64,000 nt of DNA from Idiomarina rhizosphaerae (GTDB lineage: Bacteria > Pseudomonadota > Gammaproteobacteria > Enterobacterales > Alteromonadaceae), in NCBI RefSeq assembly GCF_024159085.1, contig NZ_JAMZDE010000007.1:372001-436000 (forward strand), given 5' to 3'. The notes under the pieces were generated by a model. It saw only the letters and a program-made list of their open reading frames with translations. It made no database searches and was not told the origin of the DNA. The translations under genes were made by a program, and so were the position numbers. How positions within the stretch are numbered: the stretch's first letter is position 1; each line of letters begins with the position of its first letter. Positions 10,872 to 19,313 of the stretch are shown here, piece by piece.

Positions 10872-11132
10872 TTTGTCCAGTACATTGTTAATGTGAGCCT
10901 GGTCGGCCGGAGACAACTCATGCCGCGTTTTGTGAACTGCCTCACGCAAAGCCGGCATAATTCTCTCCGGTTGTGTCTCACCGGCCATTTCCAGTTGCGC
11001 AACGACTAAATCGAAATGCCCTCGCAAATAACCGCAAGCAAATAGCTCATCATCTGTGCCGGAAACCACCGCATCATCGAATACGGTTTCAAGTTGTTCC
11101 ACTAATTGATCAAAGTCCGTCCGAGTTCCCAT
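10836..11132 (-). CDS. yfcL: YfcL family protein
   Basis: This is a small cytosolic protein of the YfcL family; its function is not established. The E. coli yfcL gene also lies beside mnmC, and the 98-residue size fits the family (92 in E. coli). The frame can be extended to a TTG at 11156, but the ATG at 11132 has GGGAA at a suitable distance and gives the better length. The sequence is largely helical and acidic with conserved-looking DDELFACGYLRGHFDL in the first half. Its stop lies inside the end of mnmC, which is convergent. Confidence 0.85.
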   Translation of the reverse strand: MGTRTDFDQLVEQLETVFDDAVVSGTDDELFACGYLRGHFDLVVAQLEMAGETQPERIMPALREAVHKTRHELSPADQAHINNVLDKLALKATNGDAA

Positions 11133-11231
11133 CTGCAGTTTCCCGTTGAAAAACAAAGGCGCTCATTCTAACGGTCTTTTTGTTACAATGCATCCGCATC
11201 ACAGACTCAACCTATGACTGAGGTAGTTATT

Positions 11232-11759
11232 ATGTCCCTGGAAATTGGCTTGTTTTACGGCTCTACCACTTGCTATACCGAAATTGCTGCAGAAAAAATT
11301 CAGCAAGCCATTGGCGAGGACATTGTTCAGCTGTTTGATATAAAAAATACCCCGCTAAAAGAAGCTGAACAATTTGATATTCTTATTTTTGGTATTTCCA
11401 CCTGGGATTTTGGCGAACTTCAGGAAGACTGGGAAAGCCATTGGGATGACATAAATGACGTGAACCTGCGCGGTAAAGTTGTTGCGCTTTTTGGCATGGG
11501 TGATCAGGAAGGTTATACCGATTGGTTCCAGGACGCTCTGGGCATGCTGCACGATGCCATAGCGAACCACGGCTGCAAGCGCATTGGTTTTTGGCCAAAT
11601 CAGGGCTACGAATTTGCCGCCTCCAAAGCGTTAACCGCAGATAACACTCAGTTCGTCGGTTTATCACTAGATGAAGACTCCCAATATGAGCTATCAGATG
11701 AACGTATCGAACAATGGACGACGCAAATTTTAGAAGAAATTGCCGAACAATTAGGATAA
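11232..11759 (+). CDS. fldB: Flavodoxin FldB
   Basis: FldB is a small FMN electron carrier of the long-chain flavodoxin type. The protein is 175 residues from the ATG at 11232, which has a TGAGG ribosome site; an upstream in-frame ATG at 11214 would add six residues that the family lacks. The FMN phosphate loop is GSTTCYT near residue 8, and the flavin-contacting loops STWDFGELQEDW (about 57) and GMGDQEGYTDWF (about 88) match E. coli FldB closely. The next gene starts five bases after the stop, an unusual partner for a flavodoxin. Confidence 0.94.
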   Translation: MSLEIGLFYGSTTCYTEIAAEKIQQAIGEDIVQLFDIKNTPLKEAEQFDILIFGISTWDFGELQEDWESHWDDINDVNLRGKVVALFGMGDQEGYTDWFQDALGMLHDAIANHGCKRIGFWPNQGYEFAASKALTADNTQFVGLSLDEDSQYELSDERIEQWTTQILEEIAEQLG

Positions 11760-11764
11760 TAAAA

Positions 11765-14167
11765 ATGCAAAGCTTTCTTTCAAAAACCCTGCTGTTACTC
11801 GCTTTGTTAATGTCGATAACGGCTCAGGCAAAAACCGAAGTTCCCAGCATTGACCAGTTCACCTCGTCATTTCAGGAGCACCCCGGTTTTTTCACTTTTT
11901 ACCACGATGAAGCGAATGCAAAGTTTTATCTGGAAGTACCCAGACAAGGATCACAGTTTATTTTTCAAACCAGTCTTCCCTGGGGCTTAGGTTCTAATGA
12001 TGTCGGGCTGGACCGCGGTCAACTGGGTGAAACTCGGTTAGCATCATTTCATGTTGAAGGAAATAAGGCATTATTGGTTCAACACAATACCGAGTTTCGT
12101 GCACAAACGCGGAATCAGGCTGAACGCAGCAGCGTCAATCAAGCATTTGCCGATGCCGTACTCTATGGTTTTGACGTTGTTGCGAGCAACGATGAACGAG
12201 TGTTAATAGACTACACCCCTTACTTGTTAAGTGATGTACACGGTGTTAGTAAGCGCTTACAGCAAACCGAGCAAGGACAATTTAAGGCCGATACAAGCCG
12301 CTCAGTGATTTACCCTGAACGCAGTAAAGCCTTTACGGAAAATACCGAACTGGAAGCAAAAGTCACTTTTGTCGGTGACGGAAAAGGGCAGTGGGTCAAT
12401 CAGGTTGCGGCCAACGCCGATGCACTTTCTTTGCACCTGCACCACTCTTTTATAAAGTTACCTGACGCCGGATACCAACCCCGGGACTTTCATCCAAACA
12501 GCGGCTTTTGGGCTCACAGCTTTAAAGACTACGCCGCACCTCTTGGTGAATCGATGACCGTGCAATATATCCCGCGTCACCGGTTGAATAAGAAGGACCC
12601 TATTGCCTCACAAAGTGAAGCGCGTGAACCTATTGTTTATTATCTTGACCCGGGTGCACCGGAACCTGTCAAAACGGCATTGCTTGAAGGTGCCCGCTGG
12701 TGGGCTGAGGGCTTTAAGGCCTTAGGTTACGAGAATGCTTTTCAGGTAAAAGTTCTGCCCGACGATGCTGACCCTATGGATGTGCGCTATAACGTCATCC
12801 AGTGGGTTCACCGTGCAACCCGTGGCTGGTCTTACGGCTCGTCGGTAGTAGACCCTCGTACCGGCGAAATCATTAAAGGTCATGTCACCCTAGGATCGCT
12901 GCGTGTCCGCCAGGATATGAAAATAGCCGAAGGCTTGTTAACGCCTTTTATCGAAGACCCCAGTGAACTTAAGAGCGCAGTAAAAAATATGGCTCTGGCT
13001 CGTATTCGTCAATTAAGTGCACACGAAATAGGCCATACCTTAGGAATTGCTCATAACTTTGCTGCCAGTGCCTCAGACAGAGCTTCCGTTATGGACTACC
13101 CTCACCCGTTGGTGAACCTGACAACCGATGGCGGTTTAAGCCTAAGCAACGCTTATACCGAAGGCTTAGGAACCTGGGACAAACAGGTTCTGGCTTATGG
13201 GTACAGTGACTTTGGCGGTATGCCATCGTCTGACGAGCAACTAACTCGTATTCTGGACGAAAATAAAACGCTCAATCTCAGCTTTATTTCAGACAGAGAT
13301 GCACGCCCCGCCGGTGGTGCTCACCCTCAGGCACATTTATGGGATAACGGTAGCGAACCTGTTACCGAGCTTGAGCGACTGCTTTCTGTGCGCCAGCAAG
13401 TGCTGGATAATTTCAGCAAAGAGATGCTGAACAACGATCAGCCGTTAAGCCAGTTACAATCGACTTTTGTACCTATTTACTTATTGCACAGATACCAGAC
13501 CGAAGCAGCAGTAAAATGGCTGGGTGGTGTTAATTACCATTATTTTATGGCTGACGACTCTACGGACGACTACCAGCCGGTAGGTGCTGCCAGACAACAA
13601 GCTGCTCTGAAACAGTTGTTAAAAACCATTCAGGCAGATACTTTGCGTGTGCCTTCGCATATTAAACAATGGCTGGTTCCAGCAGCTTACGGTGAAAGCC
13701 CGTCGCGCGAGAACTTCAATGGTAAAACAGGGCTAATACCCGATACCGTCAGCATGGCTGCCAGTGCCGCGGATCATAGTTTAAGTTTGATGTTAAACAG
13801 CCAGCGTCTGAACCGGTTAGCACAACAACACGCGGACAACGACCGCGTACCCTCTCCGGCCGGACTGATGACAGCTATTTTTAATACCGTTTTCAGCGAC
13901 TGGGAAAACGCGAAGCAAGATCCTGTTCAGCAGCGCTTGCTGGCAACGGCCATCAACGCCGAAGTAAGAGCGGTAAAAAATTCGGGATTGGCTGCAGAAA
14001 CCCGGTTAGTTATGCGAGCCGAGCTGGCTGAACAACAACAGCAGCTTGCCAAGTCCGACTCACTACTAATACAGCAATTAGCAAAGGATTTAGATAAATT
14101 CTTAAACGAAGGGGAATGGCCGGAACAATACGAACCCGAGCCGTTACCGCCGGGTTCGCCAATCTAA
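11765..14167 (+). CDS. Secreted zinc-dependent metalloprotease (met-zincin, DUF4953/DUF5117 type)
   Basis: This is a predicted exported zinc peptidase of the large bacterial met-zincin group that carries DUF5117 and DUF4953 regions. From the ATG at 11765 it has 800 residues. They show a signal peptide ending near TAQA, a long N-terminal beta-rich region (about 30-300), and the extended zinc motif HEIGHTLGIAHN starting at His420. A Met-turn follows at SVMDYPHP, and then a helical C-terminal half. The three histidines and glutamate of the metzincin site are all intact. The substrate is unknown. It starts five bases after fldB and may be cotranscribed with it, although no functional link is obvious. 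Confidence 0.86.
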   Translation: MQSFLSKTLLLLALLMSITAQAKTEVPSIDQFTSSFQEHPGFFTFYHDEANAKFYLEVPRQGSQFIFQTSLPWGLGSNDVGLDRGQLGETRLASFHVEGNKALLVQHNTEFRAQTRNQAERSSVNQAFADAVLYGFDVVASNDERVLIDYTPYLLSDVHGVSKRLQQTEQGQFKADTSRSVIYPERSKAFTENTELEAKVTFVGDGKGQWVNQVAANADALSLHLHHSFIKLPDAGYQPRDFHPNSGFWAHSFKDYAAPLGESMTVQYIPRHRLNKKDPIASQSEAREPIVYYLDPGAPEPVKTALLEGARWWAEGFKALGYENAFQVKVLPDDADPMDVRYNVIQWVHRATRGWSYGSSVVDPRTGEIIKGHVTLGSLRVRQDMKIAEGLLTPFIEDPSELKSAVKNMALARIRQLSAHEIGHTLGIAHNFAASASDRASVMDYPHPLVNLTTDGGLSLSNAYTEGLGTWDKQVLAYGYSDFGGMPSSDEQLTRILDENKTLNLSFISDRDARPAGGAHPQAHLWDNGSEPVTELERLLSVRQQVLDNFSKEMLNNDQPLSQLQSTFVPIYLLHRYQTEAAVKWLGGVNYHYFMADDSTDDYQPVGAARQQAALKQLLKTIQADTLRVPSHIKQWLVPAAYGESPSRENFNGKTGLIPDTVSMAASAADHSLSLMLNSQRLNRLAQQHADNDRVPSPAGLMTAIFNTVFSDWENAKQDPVQQRLLATAINAEVRAVKNSGLAAETRLVMRAELAEQQQQLAKSDSLLIQQLAKDLDKFLNEGEWPEQYEPEPLPPGSPI

Positions 14168-14185
14168 AGATAAAGCCAGGGCCGC

Positions 14186-14584
14186 TTACAGCGGCTCTGG
14201 AAAATCGTCTAACTGCTCTTTGGTTTTGCCATGAGGCGTTGGCTGACGAGTTTCCGGATCAATGTGTACGAAAACAATATCATCAGCTGAACAAATATTT
14301 TGCTTGGTGTGCTTATTGCGCACCAGACAAGTAATAGCTAATGACGTACGTCCCACAGATTTTACCTGCAGACCAAATTCAACGACATCGCCCTGAAACG
14401 CAGAAGTTTCAAAGGTAATAGCACCAATATGCTTAGTTACCAGGCTTTTTGCCCCTAACTGGCAACTGGCAAAGATATAAGCTTCTTCGTCAATCCATTC
14501 TAAAATACGGCCACCAAATAGCGAACCGGCAAAGTTCAAATCATTTGGCATAACCAGTCGGCGAGATAAAAAGCGCATAGTCAC
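14186..14584 (-). CDS. Acyl-CoA thioesterase, hotdog fold (YciA-like)
   Basis: This is a small hotdog-fold thioesterase that hydrolyses acyl-CoA. It has 132 residues, the size of YciA. Characteristic segments are MPNDLNFAGSLFGGRILEWIDE (helix and catalytic Asp/Glu region, written here as a loose pattern), VTKHIGAITFETSAFQGD and CLVRNKHTKQNI. The initial ATG has a strong AAGGAG ribosome site. It lies downstream of, and on the same strand as, the DPP-IV-like peptidase, 34 bp away, and is convergent with the metalloprotease. The substrate range cannot be told from sequence. Confidence 0.88.
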   Translation of the reverse strand: MTMRFLSRRLVMPNDLNFAGSLFGGRILEWIDEEAYIFASCQLGAKSLVTKHIGAITFETSAFQGDVVEFGLQVKSVGRTSLAITCLVRNKHTKQNICSADDIVFVHIDPETRQPTPHGKTKEQLDDFPEPL

Positions 14585-14618
14585 TCCTTGTTCATGGAAG
14601 ATATGTACATATTATAAC

Positions 14619-16850
14619 CTATTGTTCGCCAATGGTTTGTTGAAAAAATTGAGCAATCATTGAATATAAATGAATTTTTGTATTACGCCCGTTAATAGAA
14701 TGCTTTTTCCCCGGATAATTCATCATTTCAAAAGCCTGAGCATTGTCCTGCAACTGCTTATAGAGCTTCGTGCTATGAGTAAACAAAACATTGTCATCGG
14801 CCATTCCATGATAAATCAGTAAATCACCTTTTAAATTTTTACTGTATGGAAAAACCGATGAGTTTTTATAGGCGTCACCATCACCCGGCATACCCATAAA
14901 ACGTTCGGTATAATGCGTATCATACAAACGCCAGTCGGTTACCGGTGCGCCAGCCACTCCAGCCTTAAAATATTCAGGTGCTTTAAACATAGCCAGCAGC
15001 GACATGTAACCGCCGTAACTGTGACCATATATACCGATGCGCTTTGGGTCGACATAAGGCAGGCTGGTTAAATACTTAACCCCAACCACCTGATCGTCGA
15101 CTTCCGGGCTGCCCATATTCTTATAAATAGGTGCCTCAAAACGCTTCCCTCTATTCGCCGAACCGCGGTTATCCAGAGTGAAAACAATAAAGCCCTGTTG
15201 AGCCATATACTGAACAAAACCACTGCCCCAGCTTTTGGTTACTCGCTGCGCTCCGGGACCGCCGTAAACATACACCAGCACCGGATATTTTTTTTCTGCA
15301 TCAAAATCTCTTGGCTTGGTCATTTTGTAATAAAGCGTCTGCCCGTCTTCAGCTTTTAGCTCACCGAACTCAGGGTAACGCCAGTTTCTCAAGTAAGGAG
15401 ACAGTGGATGCTCATCTGTCACTTCGTTTTTGGCCAACCACACCAAATGATTACCTGTTGGCCCGTGCAAACTCACTTGTTTAGGCTGCTGAGGCGATGA
15501 ATAGGTATCCAGATACAAGCGCACATCGGCATCAAATTCAATACGGTGCATACCTTCGCGCGTTGTAATGCGCGTTGGGTTGGCCGCAGAACTTGCATTT
15601 AGCTGGGTACGATACAGATGAGATTCTAGTGGTGATTTTTTCCGAGCGGTAAAGTACAGCGTGCCAGTACTTTCATCAATCGCTTCCAGTTCATCTACTT
15701 GCCAATCACCCGAACTCAATTGACGAATTAACGACCCGTCCAGACGATATAAATAAAGGTGTTTGAAACCACTTCGTTCAGATGCCCAAATGAAATGCTT
15801 ATTATCATTTAAGAAATACAAGTCATCGTGCAGATTCAGCCAGCTATCCGAGGTTTCTGTCAACAACTCACGCTGAGTTTCGCTTGCTCGATTATAAAGC
15901 CAAAGCGTCAGTGCCTGCTGATTTCTGCTTTGCCATTGGTAACTCAAACGATTGCTGTCACCAACCCACTTAACCCGGGCTAAATACCCATCATTCAAAT
16001 TATTCAGCTGCAGCCAGTTGGTCTGTTTATCGGCAATTTGATATACACCCAGGTCAATCTCTACGTTGTCACTTCCGGCGAACGGATAACGCTGTTGTAT
16101 GGTTTCAATTCGGTCTGCGTATATTTCACTGCGGGTAGCGAGAGGAACAGGGCTTTCATCGACTTTAGTTAACGCGATAGCTGACTCATCCGGCGCCCAC
16201 CAGTAACCGGTCATGCGCTTCATTTCTTCCTGTGCAACAAACTCTGCCATGCCAAACTTAAGCGTTTCACCGCCTTTGGTTGTAACCGCATGTTCTTCAC
16301 CACTGGCAAGGTCAATAAAGTACAAATTCTGTTCCCGGACAAAAGACACGTAGCTGCTTTTTGGCGAGAACTTAACGTCAGTTTCAAAAGCATCAGTTTT
16401 TGTCAGCTGAGTCACTTTGTCGTCGTCAGTCTGGTAGTAAAAAACGTCGCCGTTATAGGGGAACAGTAGTGCATCCCCTTTTGCTGACCAGCTGTACTCA
16501 ATTATACCATTGCCGCTAATGCGCTGACGTTCCCTGCGGGCTTTCTCTTCGTCAGATAATTCAAGCTCATTGGCAGCGATCTGGTCTGCTGCGACTAACA
16601 ATTTATGTGTATCGGCTTCGATATCATATAACCAGAGATCGTAACGTTGCGGCTCTTCCTTACTGCCTTTTAAATAAGAAAGGTATTGACCGCCAGGCGC
16701 AAACTTTAATGATTTTGGTGTTTCACCCGTAAGACCAGGAGCACTAAATAGACGCTCTATAGTTAACTCTTCGGCAAAAACAGAGAGGCTAAAACAGCCA
16801 AAAAAAATAACGGCAATCGTCTGAATACGACGATCAAAGAAAAAAGGCAT
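14619..16850 (-). CDS. Dipeptidyl peptidase IV-like serine peptidase (family S9B)
   Basis: This is a predicted exported prolyl dipeptidyl peptidase that cuts X-Pro (or X-Ala) from peptide N termini. From the ATG at 16850 it is 743 residues starting with a signal peptide that ends near SVFA; the longer frame to 16934 adds 28 residues ahead of the signal. It has an N-terminal eight-blade propeller (about 40-480) with the double glutamate in AQEEM that binds the substrate amine. The C-terminal alpha/beta hydrolase carries Ser in GHSYGGYMS, Asp in MADDNVLF and His in GKKHSI. It lies 139 bp downstream of the zinc receptor. Confidence 0.92.
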   Translation of the reverse strand: MPFFFDRRIQTIAVIFFGCFSLSVFAEELTIERLFSAPGLTGETPKSLKFAPGGQYLSYLKGSKEEPQRYDLWLYDIEADTHKLLVAADQIAANELELSDEEKARRERQRISGNGIIEYSWSAKGDALLFPYNGDVFYYQTDDDKVTQLTKTDAFETDVKFSPKSSYVSFVREQNLYFIDLASGEEHAVTTKGGETLKFGMAEFVAQEEMKRMTGYWWAPDESAIALTKVDESPVPLATRSEIYADRIETIQQRYPFAGSDNVEIDLGVYQIADKQTNWLQLNNLNDGYLARVKWVGDSNRLSYQWQSRNQQALTLWLYNRASETQRELLTETSDSWLNLHDDLYFLNDNKHFIWASERSGFKHLYLYRLDGSLIRQLSSGDWQVDELEAIDESTGTLYFTARKKSPLESHLYRTQLNASSAANPTRITTREGMHRIEFDADVRLYLDTYSSPQQPKQVSLHGPTGNHLVWLAKNEVTDEHPLSPYLRNWRYPEFGELKAEDGQTLYYKMTKPRDFDAEKKYPVLVYVYGGPGAQRVTKSWGSGFVQYMAQQGFIVFTLDNRGSANRGKRFEAPIYKNMGSPEVDDQVVGVKYLTSLPYVDPKRIGIYGHSYGGYMSLLAMFKAPEYFKAGVAGAPVTDWRLYDTHYTERFMGMPGDGDAYKNSSVFPYSKNLKGDLLIYHGMADDNVLFTHSTKLYKQLQDNAQAFEMMNYPGKKHSINGRNTKIHLYSMIAQFFQQTIGEQ

Positions 16851-16937
16851 GATGTAAGATCCAACAGTTGGTTTATTCCCGTTAATACTAACAAAGTTCG
16901 GGATAAAAATCGGTTGGCTGCGGTGAAATAACACGAA

Positions 16938-16968
16938 AACGCTACCGCCGAATTACGACGATAGCGTT
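16938..16968 (-). terminator. Probable terminator after the TonB-dependent receptor gene
   Basis: Two ten-base arms (16938-16947 and 16959-16968) pair with one G-U when read on the minus strand and are followed there by TTTTCGTG. The U run is short, so this is a moderate intrinsic terminator candidate between the receptor gene and the peptidase gene. Confidence 0.5.
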
Positions 16969-16989
16969 ATTTTCCGGAGGGCTGTTCAA

Positions 16990-19137
16990 TTAGAAGCTAA
17001 TAGAAACTCCAGCCTGAAAACGACGACCTGTAACAGGCGCATCATCTTTTATAAAGGAGCTGTGCACAAAGCCTAACTGATCCGTCAGGTTTTCACCCTT
17101 CAGGTAAAGAGTAGCACCGTAATTTGCTAACCACTCAGGGTAAAAGTTGACGCGGGCGTTGAGTAAGCCATAGGCATCGGTTACGGTCTCATTTTGCCCT
17201 ATTTTATCCTGTTCCATATAGCGCGTGTAACCGATAGCACCATCCCAGCCAACGGCCTGATAACGTACTTCTGTACCAACGCGTTGAGCCGGAATTCTCG
17301 GCAAATCATCGCCATCACGCTGTTTTGCTCGAGTGTAATCACTAAAGCCGTGAAGCGACCATTGCTCCGCGAATTTCCAGTCTAACTCAAGTTCGTAGCC
17401 ATAAAGCTCGGCGTCAACTTGTTTAAACTGAACGACTTGCAGACCGCCGTGTTCATGAGCATGCTCCTCTTCATGGGCATGTTCATCGTGGTCATGGTCT
17501 TCATCACCATGCAATTGTTCACTGTTCAGGCCAATAAAATCATCGTAAATGAAGTCATCAACGCGGTTGTAGAACACGTTCAAATTTGCATGAAAACTGT
17601 CATTTTCATAATGGAACCCGGCATCAATGTTGTTTGACGTTTCAGTTTTAATCGCAACATCATTCGGCTCAACATGATACTCGTTAAGCTCTTCTTCATG
17701 CAGCTCATAACCCAGGCCTAGCTCGTAAGTACGGGTTGCAAAGTGATTCCCGTTAGCAAAAACTTCATTTGCAGCCGGAGCTCTTTCTGCATGACTGAGG
17801 TTAAATGAAACCGATGTGTGGTCACTGAAATGATAGAGGTAACCGGCAGACGCTGAAGTTGCATCAAAGGTATCCAGTTTGCGCTCTTCGCTTGAAAGCG
17901 ATGTACGCTCGTGACGAACACCTAAATCAACGTGATGAGCTCCAAATTCCTGCTCTACGACCCAGAACAAGCCTTGAGTACGGCGAGACGTGTTCGGCGT
18001 GAAGGCTTCTTCCCCAAAAGCAGATTTATCGCTGATGTCCCACTGCCAGCCGACAGCACCTTTCCACCCTGCAATCTCTTTATGCTGACCAATCAGTCGT
18101 ATCTCTTTTTGCTCATTTTCAAATTGAGTTGCAACGAAGTTGTCTTCAATTTCCTGGTGTTGGTAATCGGTTAAAGCGGCACGAAAATCTAAGCGGTTAA
18201 AGCCACTAAAAGGGTTACGCCATTGACCGGCGAATTGAATACGTTCCTGCTCCAGCTCTGCATAAGGGCCGGCCTCTGCGTGGTCATGCTCTTCTTCATG
18301 ACCGGGCTCTTCCTCATGCTCATCTTCTTCCTCACCATGACCGTGGTCATGACCGGGAATACCGTACTCCTGATAAAGCCCCTGGTATGATACTCCGAAA
18401 AAGCCGTCATCAAACTGGTAACTGGCGCCAATGGTGCCACCTTGAGCGTCAATGAACGAGTTCTCAACATGGTCCACCGTTTCACCTTCGTCATTCGTAA
18501 AGGATGGCGTCTCATAATCATTTGCGCGACGAATAAAAGCATCGGTATAAAGTGCCCAGCGACCATTGCCTATTTGTAAGTCGTAAGAACCTTCTTTGTT
18601 ATCATTGTTGGTTGAGGCTGACACATTGGCATTACCTTGAATGCCGTAAACAGGCTCAGAAGGGATCCGGTTGTCGACCACGTTAATCACGCCACCAATT
18701 GCCCCACTACCGTAAAGCAAAGTTGCCGGCCCCCTTAATACCTCAATTTGTTGTGCTGTACTGGTTTCAGTTGTAACTGCATGGTCGGGACCACCACGGG
18801 ATACGTCACCAGTATCGAGACCATTTTGAGTAATTTTCACTCTCGGCCCACCCAGTCCACGAATAATCGGGCTACCGGCGACATTCGCGAAATGGGTGTT
18901 ATTGATGCCCGGTTCCATTGCCAGAGTTTCCCCCAGACTATGGGCATTCTTTTGCTTAAGCGCGTCACCGGAAATAATATTGACAGGCTGTGCTGATTCA
19001 AGTGCCGTCTTATCCAGCGGGCTGGCATTAATGACAATGACTTCATAGTCATTAATGTGTTCATGTTCTTCTTGCTGTTGCGCATGCGCGACGGTACTTG
19101 TTGCCAGTAATGCAAGAGTTAACGCATTCAGTTTCAT
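16990..19137 (-). CDS. TonB-dependent outer-membrane receptor, ZnuD-like (zinc uptake)
   Basis: This is a predicted outer-membrane gated channel driven by TonB. The ATG at 19137, preceded by GGAGTGG, gives 715 residues; a GTG two codons earlier is less likely. The signal peptide ends near AHAQ. The plug domain (about 45-160) contains SPIIRGLGGPRVKI and LRGPATLLYGSGAIGGVINV, and a 22-strand barrel ends with the aromatic F of GVSISF. Two extracellular-loop regions are packed with His, Asp and Glu (near residues 260-290 and 545-570), as in the zinc receptor ZnuD of Neisseria. A candidate Zur site lies upstream. Zinc as substrate is an inference from these two features. Confidence 0.88.
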   Translation of the reverse strand: MKLNALTLALLATSTVAHAQQQEEHEHINDYEVIVINASPLDKTALESAQPVNIISGDALKQKNAHSLGETLAMEPGINNTHFANVAGSPIIRGLGGPRVKITQNGLDTGDVSRGGPDHAVTTETSTAQQIEVLRGPATLLYGSGAIGGVINVVDNRIPSEPVYGIQGNANVSASTNNDNKEGSYDLQIGNGRWALYTDAFIRRANDYETPSFTNDEGETVDHVENSFIDAQGGTIGASYQFDDGFFGVSYQGLYQEYGIPGHDHGHGEEEDEHEEEPGHEEEHDHAEAGPYAELEQERIQFAGQWRNPFSGFNRLDFRAALTDYQHQEIEDNFVATQFENEQKEIRLIGQHKEIAGWKGAVGWQWDISDKSAFGEEAFTPNTSRRTQGLFWVVEQEFGAHHVDLGVRHERTSLSSEERKLDTFDATSASAGYLYHFSDHTSVSFNLSHAERAPAANEVFANGNHFATRTYELGLGYELHEEELNEYHVEPNDVAIKTETSNNIDAGFHYENDSFHANLNVFYNRVDDFIYDDFIGLNSEQLHGDEDHDHDEHAHEEEHAHEHGGLQVVQFKQVDAELYGYELELDWKFAEQWSLHGFSDYTRAKQRDGDDLPRIPAQRVGTEVRYQAVGWDGAIGYTRYMEQDKIGQNETVTDAYGLLNARVNFYPEWLANYGATLYLKGENLTDQLGFVHSSFIKDDAPVTGRRFQAGVSISF

Positions 19138-19179
19138 AACCACTCCAGTTAACGTTGTTTCAGATTAACGCCATCTCGT

Positions 19180-19202
19180 TATTGTAATAATATAACATTA
19201 CG
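19180..19202 (-). promoter_or_regulatory. Candidate Zur box upstream of the zinc-type receptor
   Basis: The stretch contains ATTGTAATA, one base, then TATAACATTAC. The right half matches the gammaproteobacterial Zur operator half TATAACATTTC at 10 of 11 bases, and the left half matches at 7 of 9. It lies about 45 bp upstream of the receptor start. This would place the gene under zinc-dependent repression, in agreement with the His-rich loops of the protein. Confidence 0.6.
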
Positions 19203-19313
19203 AAATCCTGATACGTTTTGCAACACTCTTTCAATTATCCACTCTGGTTGTCTGTTATCTGCTGCGGTACACTAGCTTCGCTATTATGATAAAAATAAAA
19301 CCAAGGACATGAT

